Shown piece by piece: positions 26,228 through 37,800 of a DNA stretch of 64,000 nt. How positions within the stretch are numbered: position 1 is the stretch's first letter; every line of letters begins with the position of its first letter. The translations under genes were made by a program, and so were the position numbers. The DNA is from Nocardia sp. alder85J (GTDB lineage: Bacteria; Actinomycetota; Actinomycetes; Mycobacteriales; Mycobacteriaceae). Below the pieces are notes generated by a model that had not been told where the DNA came from, did not search any database, and worked only from the letters and a program-made list of their open reading frames with translations. Where the stretch lies: assembly GCF_020176955.2 (NCBI RefSeq), contig NZ_JAIUCZ020000001.1, positions 992,001-1,056,000 of the forward strand, in the 5' to 3' direction.

Positions 26228-28144
26228 GTGCTGACCGAAACGCTGCTGGACCGCGCCGAGCGGACACCCGGCGCCGTCGCCTACGAGGCCGTCGATCCGT
26301 TCGGCGTCGTGACGACGCTGACCTGTGCGCAACTGGCGAGCCGGGCCCTGCTGCTGGCGCGGCGGCTGGACGCCGTCGGCGACGGCCCGGTGCTGCTGGC
26401 CTATCCGGCCGGGCTGGACTACGTGGTGGCGATCTACGCCGGATTCCTGGCCGGCCGCGCGATCATCCCGGCCTTCCCGCCGGGGCTGTCGCCGCGCGCG
26501 GACCGCACCCGGCTGGCCGGCATCGTCGCCGACGCCGCGCCGCCGGTGGTCGTCGCGCCGCGGCGCTTCGACGAGATCGAGGTTCCCACCGTGCTTTCCG
26601 TGCCGGACGCGGACGGTGCGGCACCGGGCCCGCGTCGTGGCGGCGCGGAACTCGCCGTCGTCCAGTACACCTCGGGCAGCACCAGCCGGCCGCGCGGGGT
26701 ACTGGTCCGGCACGACAATCTGAACGCCAACATCGCCGCCATCGTGGAACGGTTCCGGGTGGACGCCGACTCGCGCTCGGTGACCTGGCTGCCGCCCTAC
26801 CACGACATGGGCCTGGTCGGCGGCCTGCTGACCCCGATGGCCGCGGGTATCCCGGTCCGCATCATCGAGCCGGTCGACTTCCTCAAGGACCCGCTGTGGT
26901 GGCTGCGGCAGATCGGCGAGACCGGCGCCACCCACTCCGGCGGCCCGAACTTCGGGTACGACCTGTGCCTGCGCCGGCTGTCCGGCGACGCGGCGGTGGC
27001 GGACCTCGATCTGTCGCGGTGGCGGGTGGCCTTCAGCGGTGGCGAGACGGTCCGGCGCCGGACCCTGACCGAATTCTCGAAGGCGTTCGCGCCGAACGGT
27101 TTCCGGCCCGAGGCGCTGCTGCCCTGCTACGGCCTGGCCGAGGCGACGCTGATCGTGAGCGCGGGTCACTGGTCCGGTCCGTCGGCGCAGTCCACCGGTC
27201 CGGTGAGTTGCGGCGCCGCGGTGCGCGGCCAGGACCTGGCGATCGTCGATCCCGAACGCGGCACGGCCGTCGCGGACGGCGCCGAGGGGGAGATCTGGAT
27301 CGCCGGGCCGAACGTCACGCCGGGATATCTGACCGGCGATTCCGACGACCTGTTCGGCGAGCTGGACGGCCGCCGGCATCTGCGCACCGGCGATCTCGGC
27401 TACCTCCGCGATGGTGAACTGCACGTCAGCGGCCGGGCCAAGGACGTGCTGGTGTATCGCGGGGTCAACCACCACGCCGTCGACGTCGAGGCGGCCGCGC
27501 TGGACGCGGTCGGCCGGGCCGGTCGCACGGCCGCGGCGTTCCTGATCGAATCCGGGACGCCGGGCAGCGGCGACACCGAGCCGCTGCCGGTGCTCGCGGT
27601 GGAGGTGCACGACACCCGCACCGAGGCCGCGGCCACCGCCGTGCGCGCCGCCGTGCTGGCCGCGACGGGCCTGCAACCGGCGCTGGCCGTCCTCCTCCCG
27701 GCGCATTCCCTGCCGCGCACCTCGAGCGGTAAGGTCCGCCGGTCCGCCGCGCGGAAGTTGTTCCTGCGCGGCGCATTCGACGAGATCCTCAGCGGCGACG
27801 AGGCCGCGCTGGCGGCGCTGGCCGACCTGCGCGCGGCGGCCGTCGCCACCGCCGAACTGACCACGCTGATCTGTGGCGTCGTCGCCGGCATCGGCGATCT
27901 CGACAGCTGCCGGCCGGCCGACCGGCTGGTGGACCTCGGGGTCGACTCGGTGCGGGCCGGAGAGGCCGCGGCGGTGCTCGAGCGGGCCCTCGGCCTGCGG
28001 GTCCCGCTGGTGGCCCTGCTCGCGAGGCCGACGCCGAAGGAGGCGGCCGAGACCCTGGTGACCGGCTGGCTGACCGAGGGCAGACCGGCCGGGCTGCTGC
28101 GGGATCGGGTGCTCGGCGCGGCCGGCGGCACCGGAGTCCGGTGA
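26228..28144 (+). CDS. Fatty acyl-AMP ligase fused to acyl carrier protein (FAAL-ACP)
   Basis: 638 residues. The N-terminal 530 or so form a [15 protein letters not shown] for ATP binding, [26 protein letters not shown] and [11 protein letters not shown], then [12 protein letters not shown] and the lysine of [10 protein letters not shown]. The C-terminal ACP has its pantetheine Ser about 574 in LGVDSVRA. FAALs form acyl-AMP and load a carrier without CoA, supplying the lipid cap of lipopeptides. The stop overlaps the start of the next NRPS, whose first C domain should be the acceptor. The chain length cannot be read from sequence. The GTG start has GAGGAGG upstream. Confidence 0.94.
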   Translation: MLTETLLDRAERTPGAVAYEAVDPFGVVTTLTCAQLASRALLLARRLDAVGDGPVLLAYPAGLDYVVAIYAGFLAGRAIIPAFPPGLSPRADRTRLAGIVADAAPPVVVAPRRFDEIEVPTVLSVPDADGAAPGPRRGGAELAVVQYTSGSTSRPRGVLVRHDNLNANIAAIVERFRVDADSRSVTWLPPYHDMGLVGGLLTPMAAGIPVRIIEPVDFLKDPLWWLRQIGETGATHSGGPNFGYDLCLRRLSGDAAVADLDLSRWRVAFSGGETVRRRTLTEFSKAFAPNGFRPEALLPCYGLAEATLIVSAGHWSGPSAQSTGPVSCGAAVRGQDLAIVDPERGTAVADGAEGEIWIAGPNVTPGYLTGDSDDLFGELDGRRHLRTGDLGYLRDGELHVSGRAKDVLVYRGVNHHAVDVEAAALDAVGRAGRTAAAFLIESGTPGSGDTEPLPVLAVEVHDTRTEAAATAVRAAVLAATGLQPALAVLLPAHSLPRTSSGKVRRSAARKLFLRGAFDEILSGDEAALAALADLRAAAVATAELTTLICGVVAGIGDLDSCRPADRLVDLGVDSVRAGEAAAVLERALGLRVPLVALLARPTPKEAAETLVTGWLTEGRPAGLLRDRVLGAAGGTGVR

Positions 28145-31100
28145 TGGATCTCGCGGTGGGCCGCGGGCTCGTCCGGCAGTGGCGGGCCGGTGCGACCGAC
28201 CCGGTGGGACCGGCGCCGATCACCCGGGAACAGCGCGGCGTCCTGGCCTTCGAACGGCTCAGTCCCGGCACGGCCGTGTTCAACCTGCACTTCGCCGCCT
28301 GGCACACCGGGCCGCTGTCCGAAGACCGGCTACAGCAGGCGATTTCGGCGCTGTACCGGCGGCATCCGGCGCTGCGCGCGACCTTCGCCGATGGCGCCGA
28401 CGGCCCGCAACGGCGGGTCGGCGCCGCCGGATCGCTGCCGATCCACTGGCTGGATCTGCGCGAACTGCCCGCCGCCGAGCGCCGGACCGCGGCACTCGCG
28501 CACGCCACACGGCTCGCGGCCGAACCGTTCGACCTCGCGCGCGGCCCGCTGGTCCGGGTGCACTGCTGCCGCGTCGCCGACGACGAGCGCCTGCTGCTGT
28601 GCACCGCGCACCACCTGGTCTGCGACGGCGGCTCGATGCGCGTGCTGCTGGCTGAGCTGGACCCCGCCTATCGCGGCGAATTATCCGGCGCGGCCACCGA
28701 TCCCGGTCCGCTGCCGGTCGATCCGGCCGCGCGGGAGTACTGGCTGGACCGGCTGGCCGGGCTGCCGGAACTGGACCTGCCGGCCGACCGGCCTCGCGCG
28801 GCGCGGCCGACGTTCGCGGCCGGATCGGTCCCGGTGACGATTCCCGCCGAGCTGACCGCCGCCGCCGAAGCGCTGGCGCGCGCGGAGGGCGCCACCCTGT
28901 TCGCGGTCGTGCTCGCCGCGTTCTGGCTGCTGCTCGGACAGTACAGCGGGCAAACCGATTTCGCGGTCGGCGTACCGGAGGCGGGCCGCTCGGGACCGGG
29001 CCGGCACGGCGCGGTCGGCCTGCTGTCGGATCTGCTGGTGCTGCGCGCCGACCTCGGCGGCGGGCCGTCCTTCCGGGAGCTGGTGCGCCGGGCCGGCGCG
29101 GCCGGTATCGCCGCGCTGGCGCACACCGGGGTGCCGTTCGAGGACCTGGTCGCGGCCCTGGCGCCGGGCCGGCACGTGCACGGCGCGCTGATCCGCGCGG
29201 GCCTGGCCTTCCAAGGTGATTGGGGCACACCGACTCTGGCGGACGTGCCGCTGCGACAGGTGACACTGCCGCGGCCCGCGCTGCGCTACGACGTCGACCT
29301 GCACCTGTGGCGGGCCGACGGCGGACTGTGGGGCACCTGGGACTATCGGGCCGACACCTTCGAACCCGCCACCGCGGCCGCGCTCGCCGCCCGGCTGCCG
29401 GTGCTGCTGGCGCGGGGCCTGACCGAGCCGGACCTCCCGATCGATCGGCTCGACCCGCTCACCGACGCCGACCGGGCCGCGCTGACCCGCTGGGAGCACG
29501 GACCGATCACCGCGGAGCCGGATGCCGGTCTCGCCGAACTGTTCTCGGCCCGGGCCGCGCGCACCCCGGACGCGGTCGCGATCACCGACGCGCACCGCGC
29601 GCTGACCTATCGCGACCTCGATCGGCGGGCCAACCGGCTCGCGCATCACCTGCGCGGCCGCGGCGTGCGCGCGGGGGATGTCGTCGGGATCCGGCTCGGC
29701 CGGACCGCCGACCTGGCCGCGGCCATGCTCGGGATCATGAAGGCCGGTGCGGCCTACCTGCCGCTGGACCCCGCCTATCCCGGCGAGCGCACCGAATACA
29801 TGCTGCGCGACAGCCACTCCCAGCGGGTCGTCACCGAAGCGGACTTCGAAGCGCTTGCCGGGCAGCCGTTCTCGGCCGACGGTCTGCCGCCGGGGTCGCC
29901 GGACCGGATCGCCTACGTGCTGTACACCTCCGGTTCCACCGGACGGCCCAAGGGCGTGGTGGTCACCCACCGCAACGCCGTGCCCACGATGCGCTGGGGC
30001 GCCACCGCTTTCGGGCCGCACCTGCGCCGGGTGCTGGCCTCGACCTCGGTGTGTTTCGATGTCTCGGTCTTCGAGTTCTTCGCACCGCTGTGCGCCGGCG
30101 GGACCGTGGTGGTCGTGGACAACGCGCTGTCGCTGCTGACCGACCCGCCCGAGGTGACGCTCGTCTGCATGGTCCAGTCGGCCGCGCGCGCACTGGTCGA
30201 ATCGGACGCGCTGCCGCGCAGCGTGCGGGCCGTCGCCCTGGCGGGGGAGGCGGTCGCCGCCACCGTCGTCGACGATCTCTACGCCACCGGGCACGTCGAG
30301 GTGGTGGCCGACCTGTACGGGCCGACTGAGGACACCACCTATTCGACGCACATCGTGCTGCGGCCGGGGGAGCAGCCGGTACCGATCGGATTCCCGTTGC
30401 CGCACGGCCGCTGCTACGTGCTCGACGCCGCGCTGCGGCCGGTCCCGCCGGGTGCGGTCGGCGAACTGTATCTCGCCGGTCGCGGCCTGACCGTCGGCTA
30501 CCTGCACCGGCCCGGCGCCACCGCCGCGCGATACATCGCCGACCCCCGGGTCCCCGGCGAACGCATGTACCGCACCGGCGATCTGGCCCGCCGCCGCCCC
30601 GACGGCGCGCTGCTGTACCTGGGCCGGGACGACTTCCAGATCAAGATCCGCGGTCAGCGCATCGAACTCGGCGAGATCGAGACCACCCTCCAGCGCCATC
30701 CCCGGGTCGCCGAGGCGGTCGTGGTGCTGCACGGTGACCGGCTGGCCGGGTATCTGACGGCCCGCGGCTCCGGCGACCTCGACATCGAGGACGTACGCCG
30801 CGCGCTGCGGCGGCAACTGCCGGTGGTCATGGTGCCGAACAGCCTGCAAGTCCTGGACGAATTGCCGCGCACCCCCAACGGCAAGATCGATCGCCGCGCA
30901 CTGCCGCAACCGGCGGCCACCGGCGCGGCCGCGGCCGAGACGCCGCCGCGCGGGGCCGCCGAGGAACTCGTGGCCGAGGTGTGGCGGGAGGTGCTCGGCA
31001 TCGACGCGGTCGGCCGCGACGACGACTTCTTCGATCTCGGCGGTGATTCGCTGCGGGCCGGTGAAGTGCTGGGCCGGTTGCGCACCCGCGCCGGCGTCGA

Positions 31101-33387
31101 CCTGCCGCTGCGCGCCGTATTCGACGGCGCGCGGCTGGCCGACCTCGCGGAAGCCCTTGCCGCGGCGTCGAACTCGCCTCTGCTGGCCGCGGTCCCGGTG
31201 CGACCGCCGGACGCGCCGCCGGTGCTGTCCCACGAACAGCAGCAGGTGTGGCTGGAATCCCAGCTGCGGCCGGGCACGGCGTACACGATCCACGGCCGGC
31301 AGTGGCTGCGCGGCCCGCTGGACGTGCCTGCGCTGGAACGGGCCGTCCGCGCGATCGTCGCGCGCCACGAGAGTCTGCGGACGACCTTCCCGATCGCGCG
31401 CGGAGTCGCCACGCAACGGGTCGCCGACCCGGATCCTGCGCTGCCGCTGCCGGTTACGGCCGCCGACTCGGTCGCGGCGGCCGAACAGCTGGCCGACGAG
31501 GCGGCCGCCGCGCCGTTCGATCTGGTCGCCGGACCGCTGTTCCGCTGCCTGCTGGTGCGGTGCGGCGACACCGAGCATCTGCTGTCGGTGACGATGCATC
31601 ATCTGGTCTCCGACGCCTGGTCCATCGGACTGCTGTTGCGGGAACTGTCCGCGCTGTACCGCGCCGGCGGCGATCCGGCCCGCGCCGGGCTGCCGCCGCT
31701 ACCCGTGCAGTACCGCGATTACGCGGTCCGGCAGCGCGAAGTGCTGACCGCCGAACGACTTTCGGCGCCGCTGGCCTACTGGCGACGCCAATTGGCCGGC
31801 GCCCCCGCTGCCCTCACACTGCCCACGGCCCGTCGCCGGCTGCCGGCGCAGGGCCGGGTCGGCGCCACGGTCTGCGCCGACCTCACCGGCGCCGAGGCGG
31901 CCGCCCTGCACGCCCTGTGCGGCGCACACGGCGTGACGCCGTTCATGACCCTGCTCGCGGTCTGGGCCACCGTGCTGCACCGCTGGTCCGGCCAGGACGA
32001 CATCGTGATCGGCGTACCGGTGAACACTCGCGCCGCCGGCGGCGCCGACCTGCTGGTCGGGCTGTTCGTCAACACGGTGGCGCTGCGGGTCCGGCTCACC
32101 GGCGACCCGGCCTTCACCGAGGTCCTGGCCCGGGTGCGCCGCACGGCCCTCGACGGCTACGTGGCCCACGGCCGGATCCCGTTCGAACGGCTCATCGGCG
32201 ACCTGCGGCCCGTGCGCGACCCCGCGCGCACCCCCGTGTTCCAGGTGCTGCTGAACCTGATCGAGGAAGCCGACGACGACTGGCGGCTGCCGGGCCTCAC
32301 GGTCACCACACCGCCGCTGCCACCGCAGCCGAGCAAGGTCGACCTCGAACTCGACGTACGCCACCGCGCCGGCCGCTACCGGCTGGAGTTGCGCCACCAC
32401 GCCGACCGCTATGCCGAGGACGCCGTGCGTACCCTGCTCGACCAGGTCCGCACCGTCCTCACCGCGGCCGCCGCCGATCCGGCGCGAGGAATCCTGCACT
32501 ACGACCTGGCCGATCCGACCCCGCCGGTAGTCGCGCAATCCCCGGCCCGGACGGTGCCGGAGGTCCCCGCCGGTACCCCGGAAACCGTCCTGACCTGGTT
32601 GCGCCGGTCGGCGGTGACCGCGGTCGAACTCACCGCACCGCTACTGCGAACGCTGGCCCGGCACGCCGGAGACCCGGTCCTGTCCCGGCTGCGCTACGTC
32701 TACCTCGTCAACCGCGGCGATCTGCTCGCACACGATGTGGAACTGGCCCGCCGCCTCGCCCCCGGCTGCCGGGTGGTCGCCCGCTACCGGCCGCTGCCGG
32801 GTGCGGCCCCGCTGGCCGACTACGAGGTCCCCGCGGACTGGCACCCGGACACGGCCCCGCTGCGGGTACCGATCGGCCGCGAACACCGGACGATCCCACT
32901 ACGCAACGCGGCCGGCCGACCGGCAGGCATCGGCGAGGTGGCCCGGCTCGGGATCGGCCCGGCCCGCGTCCCGGACCCGGTCCGCCGCCGCCCCGACGGC
33001 CTGCTGGAATTCGCCGGGCCACCCCACGCGGACCTGCTGGAGACGGTCGCGTTCCTCCGCGACCTACCCGGCATCGACGACGCCGTCGTCCGATTCGAGG
33101 ACGGGGCTGCCGGGCCCGGCCGGGATGAGGCTGTTGCCGGACGCACCGGCGACCTCGGCGGTGCCACCGCCGCCGATGCCGATCGGGCCGGTCTCACGGC
33201 CTGGATCGCTTGTCGCGGTGCGATTCTCGACCGGACGCAGCTGCGGCGGCACCTGATCGCCCGGCTCCCCGAGCATCTCGTCCCGCAGCGAGTGCTGACG
33301 ATGGACCGGCTGCCGCTCACCTCCACCGGCGAGCACGACCTGTCCGCGCTGCCCGACCCGGCCGCCGCCGGCCTGCCCGCCTCGTGA
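28141..33387 (+). CDS. NRPS: C(starter)-A-PCP-C-A* (truncated, inactive A domain)
   Basis: 1,748 residues. C1 (about 20-450, AHHLVCDG) follows the FAAL gene and is the likely lipo-initiating C domain. A (about 460-920) is complete; its pocket reads about DVFCAALTYK, which I cannot assign. PCP has LGGDS near 970. C2 (about 1028-1440) has MHHLVSDAW, with Ala for the usual Gly of HHxxxDG. The last 285 residues are a remnant A domain: the N-terminal core, the P-loop and GPTE are gone, and A10 reads TGEHDLSAL, with Glu for the catalytic Lys. There is no PCP after it in this protein; a separate PCP gene starts on the stop codon. GTG at 28141 or ATG at 28144 can start. Confidence 0.94.
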   Translation: MMDLAVGRGLVRQWRAGATDPVGPAPITREQRGVLAFERLSPGTAVFNLHFAAWHTGPLSEDRLQQAISALYRRHPALRATFADGADGPQRRVGAAGSLPIHWLDLRELPAAERRTAALAHATRLAAEPFDLARGPLVRVHCCRVADDERLLLCTAHHLVCDGGSMRVLLAELDPAYRGELSGAATDPGPLPVDPAAREYWLDRLAGLPELDLPADRPRAARPTFAAGSVPVTIPAELTAAAEALARAEGATLFAVVLAAFWLLLGQYSGQTDFAVGVPEAGRSGPGRHGAVGLLSDLLVLRADLGGGPSFRELVRRAGAAGIAALAHTGVPFEDLVAALAPGRHVHGALIRAGLAFQGDWGTPTLADVPLRQVTLPRPALRYDVDLHLWRADGGLWGTWDYRADTFEPATAAALAARLPVLLARGLTEPDLPIDRLDPLTDADRAALTRWEHGPITAEPDAGLAELFSARAARTPDAVAITDAHRALTYRDLDRRANRLAHHLRGRGVRAGDVVGIRLGRTADLAAAMLGIMKAGAAYLPLDPAYPGERTEYMLRDSHSQRVVTEADFEALAGQPFSADGLPPGSPDRIAYVLYTSGSTGRPKGVVVTHRNAVPTMRWGATAFGPHLRRVLASTSVCFDVSVFEFFAPLCAGGTVVVVDNALSLLTDPPEVTLVCMVQSAARALVESDALPRSVRAVALAGEAVAATVVDDLYATGHVEVVADLYGPTEDTTYSTHIVLRPGEQPVPIGFPLPHGRCYVLDAALRPVPPGAVGELYLAGRGLTVGYLHRPGATAARYIADPRVPGERMYRTGDLARRRPDGALLYLGRDDFQIKIRGQRIELGEIETTLQRHPRVAEAVVVLHGDRLAGYLTARGSGDLDIEDVRRALRRQLPVVMVPNSLQVLDELPRTPNGKIDRRALPQPAATGAAAAETPPRGAAEELVAEVWREVLGIDAVGRDDDFFDLGGDSLRAGEVLGRLRTRAGVDLPLRAVFDGARLADLAEALAAASNSPLLAAVPVRPPDAPPVLSHEQQQVWLESQLRPGTAYTIHGRQWLRGPLDVPALERAVRAIVARHESLRTTFPIARGVATQRVADPDPALPLPVTAADSVAAAEQLADEAAAAPFDLVAGPLFRCLLVRCGDTEHLLSVTMHHLVSDAWSIGLLLRELSALYRAGGDPARAGLPPLPVQYRDYAVRQREVLTAERLSAPLAYWRRQLAGAPAALTLPTARRRLPAQGRVGATVCADLTGAEAAALHALCGAHGVTPFMTLLAVWATVLHRWSGQDDIVIGVPVNTRAAGGADLLVGLFVNTVALRVRLTGDPAFTEVLARVRRTALDGYVAHGRIPFERLIGDLRPVRDPARTPVFQVLLNLIEEADDDWRLPGLTVTTPPLPPQPSKVDLELDVRHRAGRYRLELRHHADRYAEDAVRTLLDQVRTVLTAAAADPARGILHYDLADPTPPVVAQSPARTVPEVPAGTPETVLTWLRRSAVTAVELTAPLLRTLARHAGDPVLSRLRYVYLVNRGDLLAHDVELARRLAPGCRVVARYRPLPGAAPLADYEVPADWHPDTAPLRVPIGREHRTIPLRNAAGRPAGIGEVARLGIGPARVPDPVRRRPDGLLEFAGPPHADLLETVAFLRDLPGIDDAVVRFEDGAAGPGRDEAVAGRTGDLGGATAADADRAGLTAWIACRGAILDRTQLRRHLIARLPEHLVPQRVLTMDRLPLTSTGEHDLSALPDPAAAGLPAS

Positions 33388-33614
33388 ACCCCGGGGAACG
33401 GGCCGCCGGCCTGCTGACTATCGCACGAAATATTCTGTCAGAGAACGAGATAGGGGCGGACGACGATCTCGCCGAGCGCGGTGTCACGTCGCTGGCGATG
33501 ATCCGTATCCTCGCCGAGGCCGCGCGCACCCTCCACCTGGACATCGACCCCCGGGAACTCGACGGCACGGTCACCGTCCGCAATCTGGCCGACATAGGCC
33601 GGGAGACACCATGA
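33384..33614 (+). CDS. Second free-standing peptidyl carrier protein
   Basis: A 76-residue carrier protein with Ser in [13 protein letters not shown]. The GVTSL signature matches the chlorinase PCP at 22358-22633, not in-line PCPs. The GTG start overlaps the NRPS stop, and its own stop overlaps the acyltransferase start (ATGA), so the three are coupled. Either it is the split-off carrier of the preceding C-A* module, or it is a donor carrier that the next gene unloads. No stand-alone A domain lies beside it; the Thr A domain at 22569-24158 is a candidate loader. Confidence 0.88.
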   Translation: MNPGERAAGLLTIARNILSENEIGADDDLAERGVTSLAMIRILAEAARTLHLDIDPRELDGTVTVRNLADIGRETP

Positions 33615-34762
33615 TCGGCGAACATCCGAGCCCGGTGACGACGCGAGCGCTCGCCGATCTCGTCGACGCGGTGCGGCAGTTGGCGGGACTCACCGGGCAG
33701 GTCGGTCCCTTCACTCTGCCGGCCGACACCGCCGACCGAACCCCGGACCTGATCGCGGCGGTGTGCCGGGAGTTGCAGGTACCCTTGCGTTTCGACGCGT
33801 CGGAACGCAAGGATTTCGCCACGGTCGCACTGGCGGCGGAGATCCGGCGCACCCAGCGCGCACCCGAACTGGCCGGACTCACCGCCGCCGACGCGGCTGC
33901 GGTGGCCCGGCAGCGCGCCGCCGGCGAGCGGGCCGAAATCCGTACGCATGCCGTGCCTCGCCCCGACGGCACGGTGGTGTCGGCCGTCGAAGCCGGACCC
34001 CGTGACGGTGCCGCCGTCGTACTGTCGGCGCCGTGCGCGATCGGCTACCGGCTGTCGCTACCCTGGCTGCACGCGCTGCGACCGGCCTACCGCTGCATCG
34101 TCGTACAGACCCGCGGCACCACCGAATTCATCACCGAGCCGGAGCTGTTCGACCGCCGCGGCTACGCCGTGGCCGACCAGGTCGCGGACGTGCTCGCGGT
34201 GATCGAGCACCTCGGCACCGGGCCGGTGCACCTGATGGGCCTCTGCGGTGGCGCGGCCGTCGCGCTGGCGACCGCCGCACAGCACCCGGACCGGGTCGGC
34301 TCGCTCAGCCTCTGGTACGCCGACCTCGAATTGGGTTCGGCGGCACCGAAATCCGAACACCAGATCAACCTGCGCGCCATGCTGGACGTGGCGGCCGAGT
34401 CCCGCGACACCGCGGCCTGGATCCGCGACCGCCTCACCAGCGGCCCGATGACCGGCATCCCGGAGCGGATCGGCCCCCTGGTGGCCAAGCCCTACGCCAC
34501 GCCGGAACTGTTCTACCGCTACGCGACACTGACCGGCGCGACCATGCATCACGACTCCCGCGCCGCCGTCGCGACGATCCGGCAGCCGTGCCTGGTCGCC
34601 ACCAGCGCCGACGACGAACTGGCCCACCCCGCCGGTTCCCGCTGGGTCGCGGACACGATCCCGGGAGCCCGCCTGCTGATCGCCGACCACGGCCATCACC
34701 TCGACGCGTTCCGCGCCACCCCCGACCAGGTCGCCGCCCTCACCACGGTCCTGAACGCCTGA
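33611..34762 (+). CDS. Second SyrC/CmaE-like aminoacyl transferase (Cys nucleophile)
   Basis: A 383-residue alpha/beta-hydrolase-fold protein related to the one at 20119-21354. The elbow is MGLCGGA with Cys212. It shares RVGSLSLWYADL (compare [12 protein letters not shown]), TPELFYRY (compare NPELFYRY) and a His in DHGHHLDAF. An N-terminal region of about 135 residues precedes the core. The Cys predicts transthioesterification between carriers. Being coupled to a free PCP and lying between two genes for A*-containing NRPSs, it probably loads one or both of those modules. Confidence 0.85.
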   Translation: MIGEHPSPVTTRALADLVDAVRQLAGLTGQVGPFTLPADTADRTPDLIAAVCRELQVPLRFDASERKDFATVALAAEIRRTQRAPELAGLTAADAAAVARQRAAGERAEIRTHAVPRPDGTVVSAVEAGPRDGAAVVLSAPCAIGYRLSLPWLHALRPAYRCIVVQTRGTTEFITEPELFDRRGYAVADQVADVLAVIEHLGTGPVHLMGLCGGAAVALATAAQHPDRVGSLSLWYADLELGSAAPKSEHQINLRAMLDVAAESRDTAAWIRDRLTSGPMTGIPERIGPLVAKPYATPELFYRYATLTGATMHHDSRAAVATIRQPCLVATSADDELAHPAGSRWVADTIPGARLLIADHGHHLDAFRATPDQVAALTTVLNA

Positions 34763-34786
34763 GCGCCAGCAGGATCCGGTATCCAC

Positions 34787-34800
34787 CGGCGAGTTCGCCG
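34787..34800. terminator. Weak hairpin between convergent genes
   Basis: CGGCGA-GT-TCGCCG forms a 6-base stem in the 98-base gap between the convergent acyltransferase and NRPS genes. It is short and has no T-run, so a terminator role is tentative. Confidence 0.2.
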
Positions 34801-34860
34801 AACCGCGCGGGAACGTGGGGAGTCCGCGACTGCTCGCGGCACATCCGGTGCGACGAGCGA

Positions 34861-37800
34861 CTACTCGGCCTGCTCGATGTCCGCCAGCAGCGCCTCGAAG
34901 AAATCGAGTCCGGTCTGCTCGCCCTGTGTCCGGACGATCAGCCGCGCCAGCTCGTCCACGGTCGGCGACTCGAAGATGTCCTTGACCGCCAGCTCGATCG
35001 CGAACGATTCCCGCACCCGGGTGACCAGCCGCGTCGCGAGCATCGAGAACCCGCCGAGTTCGAAGAAGCTGTCGTAGATCCCCACGCGCTCGAGGCCGAG
35101 CAGGCTGCGCAGGATGACGATGAGCTCCTCCTCCATCGGTGTGCGCGGCGCGGCGTAGTCACCGGCGCCACTGCCCTCGCCGGTCGGCCGCGGCAACGCC
35201 GACAGCTGATACTCGCCCCACGGTGTGCGCGGCAGCGCATCCAGCACGAAGAGTTCCTGCGGCAGTAGATAATCGGGCAGGCGGGCCCGCAGATAGTTGT
35301 GGATCGTGATCGAACTCTGGCTGCCGCTCGGCCCGGCGACGTACGCGAACAACACCGGAGTCCCGTCGGCCCCGGGCTGCTCGACGATCAACGCGTCGCG
35401 AACACCGGGTGCGTCGCGCAGCGTCGACACCGTCTCCATCGGGTCGAATCCCGGATTCGACCCCACCGGCCCCGCGTACTCCAGCGTCCCGTCCGGCCAC
35501 CGCCGCGCGAGGTCACCCGTGCGCGCCGCGCCGTCCCAGAGTTCGGCGAGTTCACCGATCGCGGCCGGCGCGCCTGCCGGGGTGCGCAACGTCACCGGCC
35601 GCCCCGGCAGGGGCGCGCCGAGCCGCACCCGCAGCGGCGCATCCCGCACCGTCAGCGCGCGAGGTACCTCGTAGCAGGTCAGCGGTCGTCCGTCGATCCC
35701 CATCCGATGCACCGCCACACAGCGGCACCCCGGAGACATCCGCCGCATCGCCTCGATGTCGTGCGGCAGCAGATCCCCGGGGTTGTCGACGACCACACAG
35801 CGCAGCGCGGGCAACTCCGGCACCGTCGCCTGCCCGGCGAGCCCGCGCAGGATCGGCGGATCGAGATACGCCACGCTGACGCCGCTGTCGCGCAACCAGG
35901 CGGTCAGCGCGAGGACGTCACCGTCGAACGAACGATCCGGGATCACCAGCGCGGCACCGGCGGCGAACGCGGTACACATCGCCGAGGTGAGATAACCGGG
36001 CCGATTGGTGAGCACGACGATCCGATCCCCGGGACCGAACCCGAACCGCGCGGCGGCCCAATCCACCGGCGCCGCACCGGTGCCCGGTATCACCGCAACA
36101 GCCTCCGGCACGGCCGCAACGGTTTCCGGTAGCTCGGTGAGCCGGATGGTGCCCGCGGCCCAGACGCCGGCGGGTTCCGGATCCAGCACCGTCGTCAGCT
36201 CCAGCGGCCCGGTCAAGGCCGGGTCGTCGGTGTCGATCACATCCGGGATCACCCCCGCCGCGGCCGCGCCGAGCAGTGCGGCGAGGAAGGCCGCCGACGG
36301 CCGGCGCACCACCCCGACCCGCTCACCGGCGGTCACCCCGTGGTCGGCGAACAGCCCGGCCACCTGCCGCACGGTCGCGTCCAGCCAGCGGTAGCCACGG
36401 GTCCGCGCTCCGACGACGACGGCGATCCGATCCGGGAAGGCCGCGTGGTACGCGATACTCGCACCGGGCGCCGGGAAGTCCTCCGCCGCCGCGACGACCG
36501 CCGCGACGGTCTCGGCCGGCGCCTCGAGCAGCCGCACACTCGGATCGGCGACCGCGGCGGCGAGCAGCGTCCGCACTTGCGCCAGTAACGCCAGCCCGGT
36601 CGGCGGATCGCAGCGGTCGGCCGGGAAATCCATCGTGAAGCGCAGCACGCCACCGGATTCCTGCGCGGTCAGGGTCAGGTCGTACCGGCTGAACAGCGAC
36701 GGTGTCTCGATCGGCTCGATGGTGAGGGTGCTGACCTCCTCGGCCTCCGGACTGGCGACCACGTTCAGCACCACCTCGAACAACGGGGTGCGGCGTGGGT
36801 CGCGCGCCACGTTCAGGTCGCGGACCAGTTCGTCCATCGGCGCGTCCGCGTGCGCGTATCCGTCCAGGGCCGAGGCCCGGACCTGTTGCAGCAGATCGCC
36901 GAAACGCGGATTGCCGGTCAGGTCGACCCGCAACGGCAGCAGATTCACGAAGAATCCGATGATCCGGTCGGTGAGGCTGGCATTGCGACCGGCGACCGGC
37001 ACCCCGACGACGATGTCCGACTGCCCGGACCAGCGGCCGAACACGGTGGCCAGCACCGCGTACAACACCATGAACGAGGTGACGCCGTGGGCCCGGCACA
37101 GCTCGTGCAGCGCGGCGGTCTCCGCCGCCGGGAGTTCGGCGGTGACCTGCCCGGCCTCCGCGCGCAGTGCGCTGGTGCGCCGCTGCACGGTCGGCATGGA
37201 CAGCACCCGCGGCGCCTCGCGCAGATGCCGCCGCCAGTGCTCGAGCCGGGATTCGAGGGCCGCCCCGGACAACCAGTCACGTTGCCACACAGCGTAATCC
37301 CGGTACTGCACCGGCAGCGCCGACAGGCCGGCCCGGCCGGGATCGCCGCCGGCCCGATACAGCGCGGTCAGCTCCCGGATGAACAGGCCGATCGACCAGG
37401 CGTCGGAGACGATGTGGTGCATGGTGACGCCGAGCACGTGCTCGGTGTCACCGGCCCGGATCAGCAGGCACCGGATCAGTGGACCGGTCGACAGGTCGAA
37501 CGGCGTGGTGAGCTCCTCGTCCAGCAGCCGCCGCACCTCCGCCGCGCGGTCCGGGGATTCCGACACGTCGACGAGCCGCATGCGCCACGCCGGATCCGGT
37601 TCGTCGACCACCTGCTCCGGCTCGGTCCCGGTATCCGGGAAGCGGGTGCGCAGCGTCTCGTGCCGGGTGATGATCGTCCGGATACTCTCCTGCAGGACCG
37701 GCACATCCAGCGCGCCGAGGATCCGCCGGCGGCCGTGCACGTTGTAGATCACGCCGGGTAGCAGCTGATTCTCCAGCCACAGCCGCTGCTGATCGAAGGA

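Noticed and set aside
28681..31602. 973-codon open frame on the minus strand
   Set aside because: Antisense of the C-A-PCP NRPS; low-complexity Arg/Gln/Gly sequence with no motif.
32500..33387. A* region of the NRPS as a sequencing or assembly frameshift
   Set aside because: The frame is continuous to a stop that overlaps the next gene's start, and the same degenerate features recur independently at 34861-38166.
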